21,557 nucleotides of DNA from Alistipes sp. Lineage in GTDB: Bacteria; Bacteroidota; Bacteroidia; Bacteroidales; Rikenellaceae. The DNA lies in the NCBI GenBank assembly GCA_017532885.1, contig JAFXIS010000058.1, positions 1 to 21,557 of the forward strand, given 5' to 3'. The notes below the pieces were generated by a model, which was given only the letters and a program-made list of their open reading frames with translations, made no database searches and was not told where the DNA came from. Position numbers and translations under genes: made by a program. This document shows positions 14,648-21,557 of the stretch, in pieces (positions within the stretch are counted from its first letter, which is position 1; each line of letters starts with the position of its first letter).

Positions 14648-16063
14648 ATGGCTATTTCACAGCGTCAGATTCAAAAATTACAGCAGACTCTCTCTCCGCA
14701 GCAGATTCAGATGATAAAGTTGCTGGAGCTGCCTGCAATGATGCTCGAACAGCGCGTAAAACAAGAGATTGAAGAGAATATAGTATTGGAGGAGGATGAG
14801 CGCTCTAACGAAGAGGAGGAGCAGACTATCTCGGTGGATGAATATCTACGCGAGGATGACACCCCTTCGTATAAGATGCGCATAAATAACTTCTCGAAAG
14901 ATGATAAGCAGCGCCCTGTAAATCTAACCGAAGGGCGCTCGCTTCAAGAATTTCTAACCGAGCAACTCGGATATCGCAACCTCTCGGAACGCGAACAACA
15001 TATCGCAGAATTTATCATCGGAAGCATCGACGAAGATGGCTATCTGCGTCGCGATTTGGAATCCCTATCAGATGATATAGCCTTTACGCTCGGCATTGAA
15101 TCCTCAACCGAGGAGTTGGAGCGCATACTCTCGATAATTCATCAATTGGAACCCGCAGGCATAGGGGCACGCAACCTACAAGAGTGCCTGCTGCTGCAAA
15201 TGGCACAGCGCCGCATGGATACTCCCGCGCGCCGCATGGCTCATCGCATCATTACCTCCTATTTCGAGGAGTTTGTAAAAAAACATTACGAAAAACTCAT
15301 ATCTCGCCTGGGCGCCGACGAAGATGAGTTCCGCGAAGCTATCGACGAGATAAAGCACCTCTCACCCAAGCCGGGTAATCTCTACTCAGAGGGCGGTATG
15401 GACACGACGCCATATATCATTCCCGATTTCCATTTGGATTATCACGACGGACAATTCGACCTATCGCTCAACTCATATAATATACCGGATGTAAAAATCA
15501 GTCGTCGCTATGTCGATATGATGCGTGATATGGTTGCAGCCGACGGCACCGTTTCGGAGGGCAACAAAGAGGCTATACAATTTGTCAAGAGCAAGATTGA
15601 CTCGGCGAAGTGGTTTATCTCGGCAATAAAGCAGCGTCACGACACGCTGATGCGCACGATGCAGGAGATTCTGGAGTTTCAGAAGGAGTATTTCCGCGAT
15701 GGTGACAAATCGAAGTTGAGACCTATGATTTTGAAGGATATCGCCGACCGCACAGGGCTGGATGTATCGACCATTTCGCGCGTTGTGAATAGCAAATATG
15801 TACAGACGCACTTCGGCATTATACTTCTAAAATCGCTATTCTCGGAGGCTATGCAGACCGAGAGCGGCGAAACAGTATCGAGCTACGAGATTAAGAATAT
15901 CCTGCAAAATTGCATTGACGAGGAGGATAAACGCCACCCGCTGACCGACGAGACGCTGATGAATATTCTCAACTCGAAGGGTTACTGTATAGCGCGCCGC
16001 ACGGTGGCGAAATATCGCGAAATGTTGGATATTCCCGTAGCACGCCTGCGCAAGCAGATATAA
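14648..16063 (+). CDS. rpoN: RNA polymerase sigma-54 factor
   Basis: 471 residues. Sigma-54 directs core RNA polymerase to -24/-12 promoters and needs an AAA+ activator to open them. The Gln/Leu-rich activator-interacting region I occupies about 1-50 (QRQIQKLQQTLSPQQIQMIK), followed by an acidic linker (~50-75), the core-binding domain (~95-290), the HTH segment (DVSTISRVVNSKYVQTHFG), and the diagnostic RpoN box ARRTVAKYRE at 449-458. Complete and intact. No enhancer-binding activator lies in the window, and I found no convincing -24/-12 site here. The membrane-protein gene follows after 31 bases, suggesting cotranscription. Confidence 0.97.
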   Translation: MAISQRQIQKLQQTLSPQQIQMIKLLELPAMMLEQRVKQEIEENIVLEEDERSNEEEEQTISVDEYLREDDTPSYKMRINNFSKDDKQRPVNLTEGRSLQEFLTEQLGYRNLSEREQHIAEFIIGSIDEDGYLRRDLESLSDDIAFTLGIESSTEELERILSIIHQLEPAGIGARNLQECLLLQMAQRRMDTPARRMAHRIITSYFEEFVKKHYEKLISRLGADEDEFREAIDEIKHLSPKPGNLYSEGGMDTTPYIIPDFHLDYHDGQFDLSLNSYNIPDVKISRRYVDMMRDMVAADGTVSEGNKEAIQFVKSKIDSAKWFISAIKQRHDTLMRTMQEILEFQKEYFRDGDKSKLRPMILKDIADRTGLDVSTISRVVNSKYVQTHFGIILLKSLFSEAMQTESGETVSSYEIKNILQNCIDEEDKRHPLTDETLMNILNSKGYCIARRTVAKYREMLDIPVARLRKQI

Positions 16064-16094
16064 TCCGTTTAACACCATACCTAACCCGACGCAC

Positions 16095-16700
16095 ATGTGG
16101 AATAAAATCGCAAAGAGCATATCCATAATATTGCATCCGTATCTGGTACCGACCTATATCGTATTGATAATTCTCGGCACAGATTCGGTATTTGCTCTAT
16201 ACCCTTTGCGTTTGAAGTTCTACATGCTTTGGGTTTCGATGCTATACAGTCTTATCTTACCCCTCATCACATATGAGGCATCACAATTTATCGGGCGTAA
16301 CCCACGCTACGGCTTTTTACGCCGAAATCCTCGATGCACGGCCCTTATAGTCAGTACTTGCTGCTATACACTTGGAGCTATAAACTTCATGGGTAGAGAG
16401 TCTTTGGGTATATTCTTCGAGATTGCAACCATAGGTCTATGTTGCTGCGTAATCATGCTCCTATGCCTAAAGTGGTGGCGTATAAGCCCCCATATGATAG
16501 CTGTCGGAGCTGCTATAACACTCCTTACAACCCTAAACATTATCGGACGCTCGTCACACCTTACAGCACTGCTCACAGCGATACTCCTCACCGGATGTTT
16601 AGCCTCGGCACGCCTCTATTTGGGGCATGAAAATCAGAAGCAGGTGGCATGGAGCCTTTTTGCCGGCATTGTCGCTTGCGTGATAACGCTGTTAATATAA
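16095..16700 (+). CDS. Integral membrane protein, PAP2-like
   Basis: 201 residues with about five to six hydrophobic segments (for example ISIILHPYLVPTYIVLIIL, FYMLWVSMLYSLILPLI, IFFEIATIGLCCCVIMLLCL, and a C-terminal WSLFAGIVACVITLLI). The second half resembles a degenerate type 2 phosphatidic-acid-phosphatase fold: ISPHM..VG near 137, then SARLYLGHENQKQV. The canonical PAP2 spacing SR-x5-H is not exact and the first K-x6-RP motif is not seen, so activity is doubtful. Bacteroidales often carry such a gene beside rpoN. It starts 31 bases after rpoN. Confidence 0.7.
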   Translation: MWNKIAKSISIILHPYLVPTYIVLIILGTDSVFALYPLRLKFYMLWVSMLYSLILPLITYEASQFIGRNPRYGFLRRNPRCTALIVSTCCYTLGAINFMGRESLGIFFEIATIGLCCCVIMLLCLKWWRISPHMIAVGAAITLLTTLNIIGRSSHLTALLTAILLTGCLASARLYLGHENQKQVAWSLFAGIVACVITLLI

Positions 16701-16735
16701 TCCCGCGCGCGCTTTTATTTTTCCGCAAAAAAATA

Positions 16736-16743
16736 TATCTTTG
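16736..16743 (+). promoter_or_regulatory. -7 element upstream of the ROK gene
   Basis: TATCTTTG matches the Bacteroidetes -7 consensus and would give a leader of about 37 bases. No TTTG is found at the right distance; only a T-rich tract occupies the -33 position, so strength is uncertain. Confidence 0.5.
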
Positions 16744-16785
16744 TGGATAGTTCTCACATTTTGAACCTAAAAAACTTCAAATATT

Positions 16786-17886
16786 ATGTATAGAAACGAC
16801 TCTCGCACGGTCATCACTCTCGATGCCGGCGGAACAAACTTCGTATTTGGCGCAATGCGTGCCAATAAATTTATCGTTGAGCCTATCACTATGCCATCGA
16901 ATGCCGACAACTTGGACCGTTGCTTGGCTACATTGGTAAGCGGTTTTGAGCAGGTTATTGCCAAACTTGACGAAAAACCCGTGGCTATCAGCTTTGCATT
17001 CCCCGGTCCTGCAGACTACCCCAACGGCATTATTGGCGGCTATCTGCCTAACTTCCCATCGTTCCGCGATGGCGTGGCATTAGGCCCCTTCCTCGCTGAG
17101 AAGTTCGGCATCCCCGTATATATCAACAACGACGCCGACCTATACGCCTATGGCGAGGCGTTGGCCGGTGCATTGCCCGAGGTAAACGAAAAGCTGAAGG
17201 CTGCCGGCAGCAACAAGCAGTACAAGAACTTGTTGGGTTACACCTTCGGTACAGGCTTCGGTATGGGCTTCGTGAGAAACGGAGAGCTCAACTTGGGTGA
17301 TAACTCTTGCGTCGAGACCTTCTGCTTGCGCCATAAGCACTACCCCGATGTTATGGTCGAAGAGGGTGTTGCCGTTCGTGCAGTAAAGCGCGTTTACAAG
17401 GAGTTATCGGGTATCGACGACCCATCGCTTGAGCCAAAGGATATCTACGACATCGCCGAAGGTAAGCGCGAGGGCGATAAGGAGGCTGCCGCAAAGGCTT
17501 TTGCTACGATGGGTGAGGTTGCCGGCGACGCTATGGCTACGGCCGTTACTATTACCGATGGATTGATTGTTATTGGCGGCGGTATCACTGCGGCAGGTAA
17601 GTATTTGAAGCCCGCGATTTTGGAGGAGATGCGCTCACAGATTAGGACTCTGGGTGACGACACACTCAACCGCGTGCAGATGAAGGTTTACGATTTGGAC
17701 AACGACGAGGAGTTTGCTGCCTTTGCGCGTGGCGAGCAGCGTACAATCAAGGTTTATGGCACAGATAAGGAGGTTAGCTACGACCCACAGAAGCGCGTCG
17801 GCGTGATGTTCTCGAAGATTGGTGCCAGCACCGCCATCTCACTCGGCGCTTATGCCTTTGCACTCAACGAGATTGATAAGAAATAG
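16786..17886 (+). CDS. ROK-family sugar kinase-like protein without the canonical zinc motif
   Basis: 366 residues. The ASKHA nucleotide-binding fold is visible: phosphate-1 loop DAGGTNFVFG (13-22), FPGPAD (about 72), catalytic-base motif NNDAD with Asp116, GTGFGMGFV, and the glycine-rich adenosine loop VIGGGI. This fits a hexokinase-type phosphotransfer to a sugar in the cytoplasm; glucose is a common substrate for the family, but specificity is not readable. The usual ROK zinc site CxCGxxGCxE is absent; in the corresponding region there is Cys175, Cys180, His183 and His185. An extended segment (about 320-350) precedes the C-terminal helix. It is monocistronic: own -7 box, strong terminator. 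Confidence 0.88.
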   Translation: MYRNDSRTVITLDAGGTNFVFGAMRANKFIVEPITMPSNADNLDRCLATLVSGFEQVIAKLDEKPVAISFAFPGPADYPNGIIGGYLPNFPSFRDGVALGPFLAEKFGIPVYINNDADLYAYGEALAGALPEVNEKLKAAGSNKQYKNLLGYTFGTGFGMGFVRNGELNLGDNSCVETFCLRHKHYPDVMVEEGVAVRAVKRVYKELSGIDDPSLEPKDIYDIAEGKREGDKEAAAKAFATMGEVAGDAMATAVTITDGLIVIGGGITAAGKYLKPAILEEMRSQIRTLGDDTLNRVQMKVYDLDNDEEFAAFARGEQRTIKVYGTDKEVSYDPQKRVGVMFSKIGASTAISLGAYAFALNEIDKK

Positions 17887-17890
17887 GCAG

Positions 17891-17923
17891 AGGAAATTCA
17901 AAATTCAAAATTCAAAATTTCCT
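17891..17923. repeat. (TTCAAAA)n short tandem repeat with inverted ends
   Basis: Three TTCAAAA units are framed by AGGAAATT and its complement AATTTCCT. A similar TTCAAAA tract occurs upstream of lpxB at 21471-21502. Confidence 0.6.
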
Positions 17924-17927
17924 ATAA

Positions 17928-17975
17928 CAATAACAAAACAGAGCAAGGAAAATTCTTTGCTCTGTTTTGTTATTG
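17928..17975. terminator. Long-stem terminator between converging genes
   Basis: A 19-bp perfect stem (17928-17946 with 17957-17975) and a 10-base loop, 41 bases after the ROK stop. The T-rich descending arm (TCTGTTTTGTTATTG) fits termination of the plus-strand gene. Because a second hairpin serves the opposite strand, this one is probably mainly for the ROK gene. Bases 17976-18080 show nothing recognisable. Confidence 0.82.
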
Positions 17976-18082
17976 AATATATTGTCATCGCGAGAAATAG
18001 TATTCTTCAACTTTTCAATCGTATCTGCAAGCCAATATCGTGCGTGTGATGTGGCATGACGATTTGATTATAGATTACATAT

Positions 18083-18114
18083 AAAAAATGCAACCACCTG
18101 GGAAAGCAGTTGCA
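18083..18114 (-). terminator. Terminator of the lpxB-to-maf gene group
   Basis: On the minus strand, TGCAAC (plus 18109-18114) pairs with GTTGCA (plus 18089-18094), with G-U-rich pairing extending inward, and is followed by six T (plus-strand A run 18083-18088). It lies about 20 bases beyond the stop at 18136. Confidence 0.7.
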
Positions 18115-18135
18115 AAAGTTGTTTCCTATATAGCC

Positions 18136-18708
18136 TTAATATGTGTATCTCACTTCTAATTCATAAAGAAGGCGTTTAATACTTTTTTCTAATTCTTTCG
18201 TTTTTTCAGAATAGTCATTATATGATCCAGAAGGAGATAAAGCATAATCATAATACTCATTATATAAGGCACTTACTTTCACTAATCCATCAAAGGCTTC
18301 CTTATTAAAATATGGAGAATATTGATTAAGCGATTTAATTCGAGGTTTAATTTTCTCTTTGCTATTTACAAACTCATCCCAGTATTTGTCATATTCTCTA
18401 TCTTTACGATATAAAGATAATGCATCATGAAAATCTTTAACATATCTACCTTTATACTCATTATTATATATTGCATCACTCCATGCACTACAAGCATCAC
18501 CAATAAAAAGCATAGCCTGCAAAGTTCCCATTTCAATTTCTAAAAGGGATAATTTGTAATTTCGGTTATAATCTTCAGCCGAATTAATCTTAGTCCGATA
18601 AATGTTCTCCGTAGAATCTGTTTTTAACGAATCCGCCTCTTGGGCAAAACCAAACTGTGAAATAAATAGTGTACAAAGCACCAATAACAATATGCGTTTC
18701 ATAATCAT
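18136..18708 (-). CDS. Small exported protein, AT-rich, unknown function
   Basis: 190 residues. A signal peptide is clear (MIMKRILLLVLCTLFISQFGFAQ); the ATG at 18702 (MKRILLL) is an equally good start. The mature part is highly charged and Tyr/Lys/Glu-rich with predicted helices (KTKELEKSIKRLLYELEVRY), no conserved cysteines pattern and no motif I recognise. Third codon positions are strongly A/T (AAT, ATA, TTA), clearly different from maf and lpxB. It begins 22 bases after maf on the same strand and is followed by a terminator, so it is likely the last gene of that transcript. The composition suggests later acquisition or weak codon selection. Confidence 0.75.
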   Translation of the reverse strand: MIMKRILLLVLCTLFISQFGFAQEADSLKTDSTENIYRTKINSAEDYNRNYKLSLLEIEMGTLQAMLFIGDACSAWSDAIYNNEYKGRYVKDFHDALSLYRKDREYDKYWDEFVNSKEKIKPRIKSLNQYSPYFNKEAFDGLVKVSALYNEYYDYALSPSGSYNDYSEKTKELEKSIKRLLYELEVRYTY

Positions 18709-18730
18709 CTATAATTTAGGTTATTTCTTT

Positions 18731-19324
18731 TTATTCCAGAAAAGTATCTAACTCAACATAAACCCTCTGCACGGGCAGTCCCATAACATTATAGAACGAG
18801 CCATTGATGCGCTCGATGCCGACATAGCCTATCCACTCCTGAATACCATACGCGCCCGCCTTATCCATAGGGCGATAGTTATCAACATAGTAGGCTATCT
18901 CCTCGTCGGAGAGTGTGCGGAAGACCACATCGGAGCAGACCGAGAAGGTCTTCGCAGCCGACTTACTTCGCAGCGTAACGCCCGTAATAACCTTATGCTC
19001 GCGGCCCGACATACTGCGAATCATCGCAATAGCCTCCTCACGCGAAGAGGGTTTTCCCAAAATATCGTTATCGACAACCACAACCGTATCGGCAGTAAGC
19101 AAAATATCCCCCTCGCCCAACTCCGCAGGGTAGGCCTCCGATTTCAGGCGCGACAGATAGCCTGCAACATCATCAGCTGCCATATCGTCGGGAAAGAGCT
19201 CGTCACACTCAAAGCGCGGAGCGAGTTCGTATCGTAGTCCCGCATCCGAGAGCAACTGCTGGCGGCGTGGCGACTGCGATGCAAGAATCAGTCGAAAATC
19301 TTTTAATCTATCGTGCAGTAACAT
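18731..19324 (-). CDS. maf: Maf-family nucleoside triphosphate pyrophosphatase
   Basis: 197 residues. Maf/YhdE-type enzymes hydrolyse dTTP, UTP and modified pyrimidine nucleotides to the monophosphates, a pool-cleaning role, in the cytoplasm. Seen here: the N-terminal SQSPRR loop (16-21), TADTVV with Asp79, GREHKVITG, KAGAYGIQEWIG and GSFYNVMGLP. The Gln in YGIQ together with the preceding pattern favours the dTTP/UTP-type subfamily over the YceF type. The gene starts two bases after the stop of the FAH-family gene, so translation is coupled or near-coupled. Confidence 0.95.
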   Translation of the reverse strand: MLLHDRLKDFRLILASQSPRRQQLLSDAGLRYELAPRFECDELFPDDMAADDVAGYLSRLKSEAYPAELGEGDILLTADTVVVVDNDILGKPSSREEAIAMIRSMSGREHKVITGVTLRSKSAAKTFSVCSDVVFRTLSDEEIAYYVDNYRPMDKAGAYGIQEWIGYVGIERINGSFYNVMGLPVQRVYVELDTFLE

Positions 19325-19326
19325 AG

Positions 19327-19950
19327 TTACATAATATCAAAGTCCAACAAAGTTTTACCACCCAGGCGAGCCTTGATATTGTCGCCCGCCTTGACCTCGC
19401 CGACACCGACAGGAGTACCCGTATAGATAAGGTCGCCGATGCGGAGGGTCATATAACGCGAAATATGGCTGATAATCTTATCGACCGTAAAGAGCATATC
19501 ACCCGTAAAGCCCTGCTGGCGCACCTCGCCGTTGAGTTCCATCTCAAAGTGCAGATTCTGCACATCGCCACCCAACTCGGCCAGCGGAATAAACTCGTTC
19601 GACAGTGCTGCCGAGTGGTCAAAGCCCTTCGCTATCTCCCACGGAAGGCCCTTTGCGATAGCCTCACGCTGGATATCGCGTGCCGTAAAGTCAATGCCGA
19701 GGCCCACCTCCTCGTAACAACGCGAAGCGAACTTCTCGTCGATGCACTTCGCAAGGCGTGTGATGCGGACAACCAGCTCGCACTCATAATGCACCTCGTT
19801 GGAGAACGAGGGGATATAAAAGGGGTCGTTGTTACGCAAAAGGGCCGTATCGGGCTTCAAGAAGAAGAGTGGCTCTTTCGGCAACTCGGCTCCGTCGTAG
19901 AGTTCCTTTGCGTGGTCGGCATAGTTGCGACCAATACAGATTATCTTCAT
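19327..19950 (-). CDS. FAH-family (fumarylacetoacetate hydrolase fold) protein
   Basis: 207 residues from ATG 19950, the start that matches the family N-terminus MKIICIGRNYADHAKEL; upstream in-frame codons read through the neighbouring gene. FAH-fold enzymes are metal-dependent hydrolases, decarboxylases or tautomerases of 1,3-dicarbonyl acids; small single-domain members such as the YcgM type often act on acylpyruvates or oxaloacetate. Metal ligands Glu56 and Glu58 (YECEL), the GIDFTARDIQ block, KGFDHSAAL and the closing GDLIYTGTPVGVG are all visible. The start codon overlaps the stop of the DUF3784 gene (ATGA), so the two are translationally coupled. Exact substrate is not readable. Confidence 0.92.
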   Translation of the reverse strand: MKIICIGRNYADHAKELYDGAELPKEPLFFLKPDTALLRNNDPFYIPSFSNEVHYECELVVRITRLAKCIDEKFASRCYEEVGLGIDFTARDIQREAIAKGLPWEIAKGFDHSAALSNEFIPLAELGGDVQNLHFEMELNGEVRQQGFTGDMLFTVDKIISHISRYMTLRIGDLIYTGTPVGVGEVKAGDNIKARLGGKTLLDFDIM

Positions 19951-20252
19951 TGTTTTTTGAATTTTTCTTTCTTTACATTTACATATATCGCCACCGCCAC
20001 GAGCAGTGCGCAGGGAATCCAACACAGCATCAACATATACAGCTCCTTGCTCGGCATAAGTGGCGAGAGAAGCACGGAGGGTATTCCCGCAAACATTGCG
20101 TTCGATACCAAGCGAGCAGCTTTTGCGATATCTATCTTCTCGCGCTCAGCCTTCGGCATAGTGTTATAGCCTGCCATCGTTTCGGGATAGCGACGCAGGA
20201 ACAATGCTGTCAAGCACCACGCTATGGCAAAAATCAGCGCACCAAGTAACAT
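19947..20252 (-). CDS. DUF3784 small membrane protein
   Basis: 101 residues with three hydrophobic segments: MLLGALIFAIAWCLTALFL, SNAMFAGIPSVLLSPLM (weaker) and LYMLMLCWIPCALLVAVAIYV. The loop after the first segment has the family signature MAGYNTMPKAEREKID, typical of DUF3784, which is distantly related to SdpI-type membrane proteins. Function unknown. Its TGA overlaps the next gene's ATG by four bases. The 79 bases between it and lpxB hold the half-copy hairpin repeat. Confidence 0.8.
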   Translation of the reverse strand: MLLGALIFAIAWCLTALFLRRYPETMAGYNTMPKAEREKIDIAKAARLVSNAMFAGIPSVLLSPLMPSKELYMLMLCWIPCALLVAVAIYVNVKKEKFKKQ

Positions 20253-20273
20253 TTTATTCCTATTCTAAAAAGT

Positions 20274-20323
20274 CGTATAACAAGAGGGATTTTAAGGCTT
20301 GCAAAGGTCGAGAAACCGCAGAG
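20274..20323. repeat. Half copy of the terminal-inverted-repeat hairpin element
   Basis: Starts with CGTATAACAAGA, identical to the edge of the full element at 6252, then continues with clear but diverged similarity (ATTTTaAgGCTtGC, then CGAgAAacCGCaGAG against CGAAAAAGCGGAG). Only one arm is present; the second CTTGTTATACG end is missing, and the copy stops about eight bases before the lpxB stop codon. Confidence 0.65.
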
Positions 20324-20331
20324 CAAACAAA

Positions 20332-21459
20332 TCAATTTTGAATTGTTTTTACGATGTCGGCGGCAAACCTATCACTCGCGCCCGCCCCGCCAATCAAGGC
20401 TCGCAACTCGTCAAAGTCTTTAAGCATTTTCGCGCGTTTCTCACCACCCGGCAGCAAAGCCCGCAACTCCTTCTCCGCCTCATCGACCGAGGGCTTATAG
20501 ACCACCATTTCGCGTACAACCTCGCGATTCATATTGATATTCACAAGCGACACGAAAGGAATCTTCAACAGATAGGGCTTCACCTTCTCGTAGAGCCACG
20601 GAATACCATATACAACCAACTCGGGAACGCCAATCAGGGCCGTCTCCAAAGTCGCCGTACCCGATGTAACCACCGCAGCCTCTGATATTTGCAGCAATTC
20701 GTAAGTCTTATCGCAGACAAACCTTACGGGCATATCCTTCGTAAAGACCTCATACTGCTCGCGGGCAATCCAGCTAACGCCAGCCACAACAAACTGCCTC
20801 TCGGGCATACGCTCGGCAAGCTCTGCCATGAAACTCAGATTCGCCTTAATCTCACTCACGCGGCTACCTGCCAAAAGTGCTACAATGGGTCGCTCGTCAA
20901 GGCCGTTCTGCTGACGAAACTCACTCTCCTCGGGAGCAGCAGCGCAACGCTCGGCAATGGCATCCACAATGGGGTTACCCTCGAAATGCGGCTCGATACC
21001 CTTACCGCGAAAATACTCCTTCTCGAAGGGGAAGATGATATAGAGTTTATCAACAAACTTTTTCAGTGCCTTCACTCTATGCTCCTTCCACGCCCACACC
21101 TTCGGCGCGATATAATAATGCACCGGAATACCCTTTTTGTGGGCAAACTCGGCAATCTTAATGTTGAAACCCGGGTAGTCAATCAGGATAACCACATCGG
21201 GTGCGAAGTCCATAATATCGCGGCAGCAGTCGCCCATCTGGCTCAGGATTGTGCGGATGTTCATCGCCACCTGCACAAAGCCGAAGAACGACATATCGCG
21301 ATAGTGTTTCAAAAGATTCTCCTTGCCACCCACCGCCGACATCATATCGCCTCCGCAGAAACGAAATTTTGCCTCCGGGTCGGCTTTTAGCAGACCTCGC
21401 ATCAGATTTGAGCCATGCAAATCGCCCGAAGGCTCACCCGCGATAATGTAATATTTCAT
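20332..21459 (-). CDS. lpxB: Lipid-A-disaccharide synthase
   Basis: 375 residues, full length. LpxB (GT19) joins 2,3-diacylglucosamine-1-phosphate with UDP-2,3-diacylglucosamine to make the tetraacyl disaccharide-1-phosphate core of lipid A, as a peripheral inner-membrane enzyme. Visible: GEPSGD at 8-13, DYPGFN, the conserved YYIAPKVWAWKEHR, FPFEKEYF, FEGNPIVD, LLAGSRVSEIK and the donor-site SGTATLETALIGVPELVVY. Start ATG 21459 gives the normal MKYYIIAGEPSGD N-terminus. It marks a Gram-negative with standard lipid A synthesis. Upstream to the window edge (21460-21557) there are TTCAAAA repeats and AT-rich DNA but no promoter match I trust. Confidence 0.97.
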   Translation of the reverse strand: MKYYIIAGEPSGDLHGSNLMRGLLKADPEAKFRFCGGDMMSAVGGKENLLKHYRDMSFFGFVQVAMNIRTILSQMGDCCRDIMDFAPDVVILIDYPGFNIKIAEFAHKKGIPVHYYIAPKVWAWKEHRVKALKKFVDKLYIIFPFEKEYFRGKGIEPHFEGNPIVDAIAERCAAAPEESEFRQQNGLDERPIVALLAGSRVSEIKANLSFMAELAERMPERQFVVAGVSWIAREQYEVFTKDMPVRFVCDKTYELLQISEAAVVTSGTATLETALIGVPELVVYGIPWLYEKVKPYLLKIPFVSLVNINMNREVVREMVVYKPSVDEAEKELRALLPGGEKRAKMLKDFDELRALIGGAGASDRFAADIVKTIQN

Positions 21460-21470
21460 ATTTCATTATA

Positions 21471-21502
21471 ATTCAAAATTCAAAATTTAAAATTCAAAAT
21501 TA
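21471..21502. repeat. Second TTCAAAA-type AT-rich repeat tract
   Basis: ATTCAAAATTCAAAATTT followed by AAATTCAAAATTA; same 7-bp unit as the tract at 17891-17923. It lies directly upstream of the lpxB start. Confidence 0.5.
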
Positions 21503-21557
21503 TTTTTTGAGTGTCCTCTCTTTATATAATTTCAAACCAGAATCTTAAATATAATTC

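Noticed and set aside
16703..16730. GC-rich CGCGCGCG followed by a T tract as a terminator after the PAP2-like gene
   Set aside because: The alternating CG run cannot form a stem with a loop of workable size.

Overview
The window looks like a chromosomal segment from a member of the Bacteroidales. Evidence is the recurring TAnnTTTG (-7) / TTTG (-33) promoter pattern, the general lack of Shine-Dalgarno sequences, and the gene content: an outer-membrane beta-barrel receptor with a carboxypeptidase-like domain, a DUF3108 protein, a DUF3784 protein, LpxB, and a large GGLVG/beta-helix surface protein. A Rikenellaceae/Alistipes-type relative is plausible, but the sequence alone does not settle the genus. 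I see no phage, transposase, CRISPR array, rRNA or tRNA.

Layout. 2-1918 (+): 3' part of a large secreted beta-helix protein, closed by a strong UUCG-loop terminator. 2062-6027 (+): recG, a DUF3108 lipid/envelope-type exported protein, and a membrane-anchored coiled-coil protein, ending in another terminator. 6028-6369: an intergenic stretch with a 9-bp tandem repeat that folds on itself and a 111-bp inverted-repeat-bounded hairpin element. 6370-8730 (-): TonB-dependent-receptor-like outer-membrane protein with its own promoter and an overlapping palindrome. 8941-12150 (-): a compact three-gene unit, truncated GH2-like pseudoenzyme, rlmH, and a DUF2156-GNAT fusion. A back-to-back promoter pair at 12210-12256 separates it from asnS (+), followed by an SGNH/GDSL hydrolase, rpoN and a PAP2-like membrane protein. 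16786-17886 (+): ROK-family sugar kinase-like protein, ending in a 19-bp-stem terminator. 18136-21459 (-): lpxB, DUF3784 protein, FAH-family hydrolase, maf and a small AT-rich exported protein, read in that order and closed by a terminator.

How it fits together. Most genes are housekeeping (DNA repair, translation, rRNA modification, nucleotide sanitising, lipid A synthesis, alternative sigma factor). The accessory signal is modest: the surface protein at the left edge, the catalytically incomplete GH2-like protein locked to rlmH, the acyltransferase fusion, the unusual Cys/His cluster in the ROK protein, and a repeat family of hairpin elements with one full copy (6248-6366) and one half copy (20274-20323). 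No complete new defence or mobile system is visible; the hairpin element and the GH2-like/rlmH/DUF2156-GNAT unit are the items most worth a second look.
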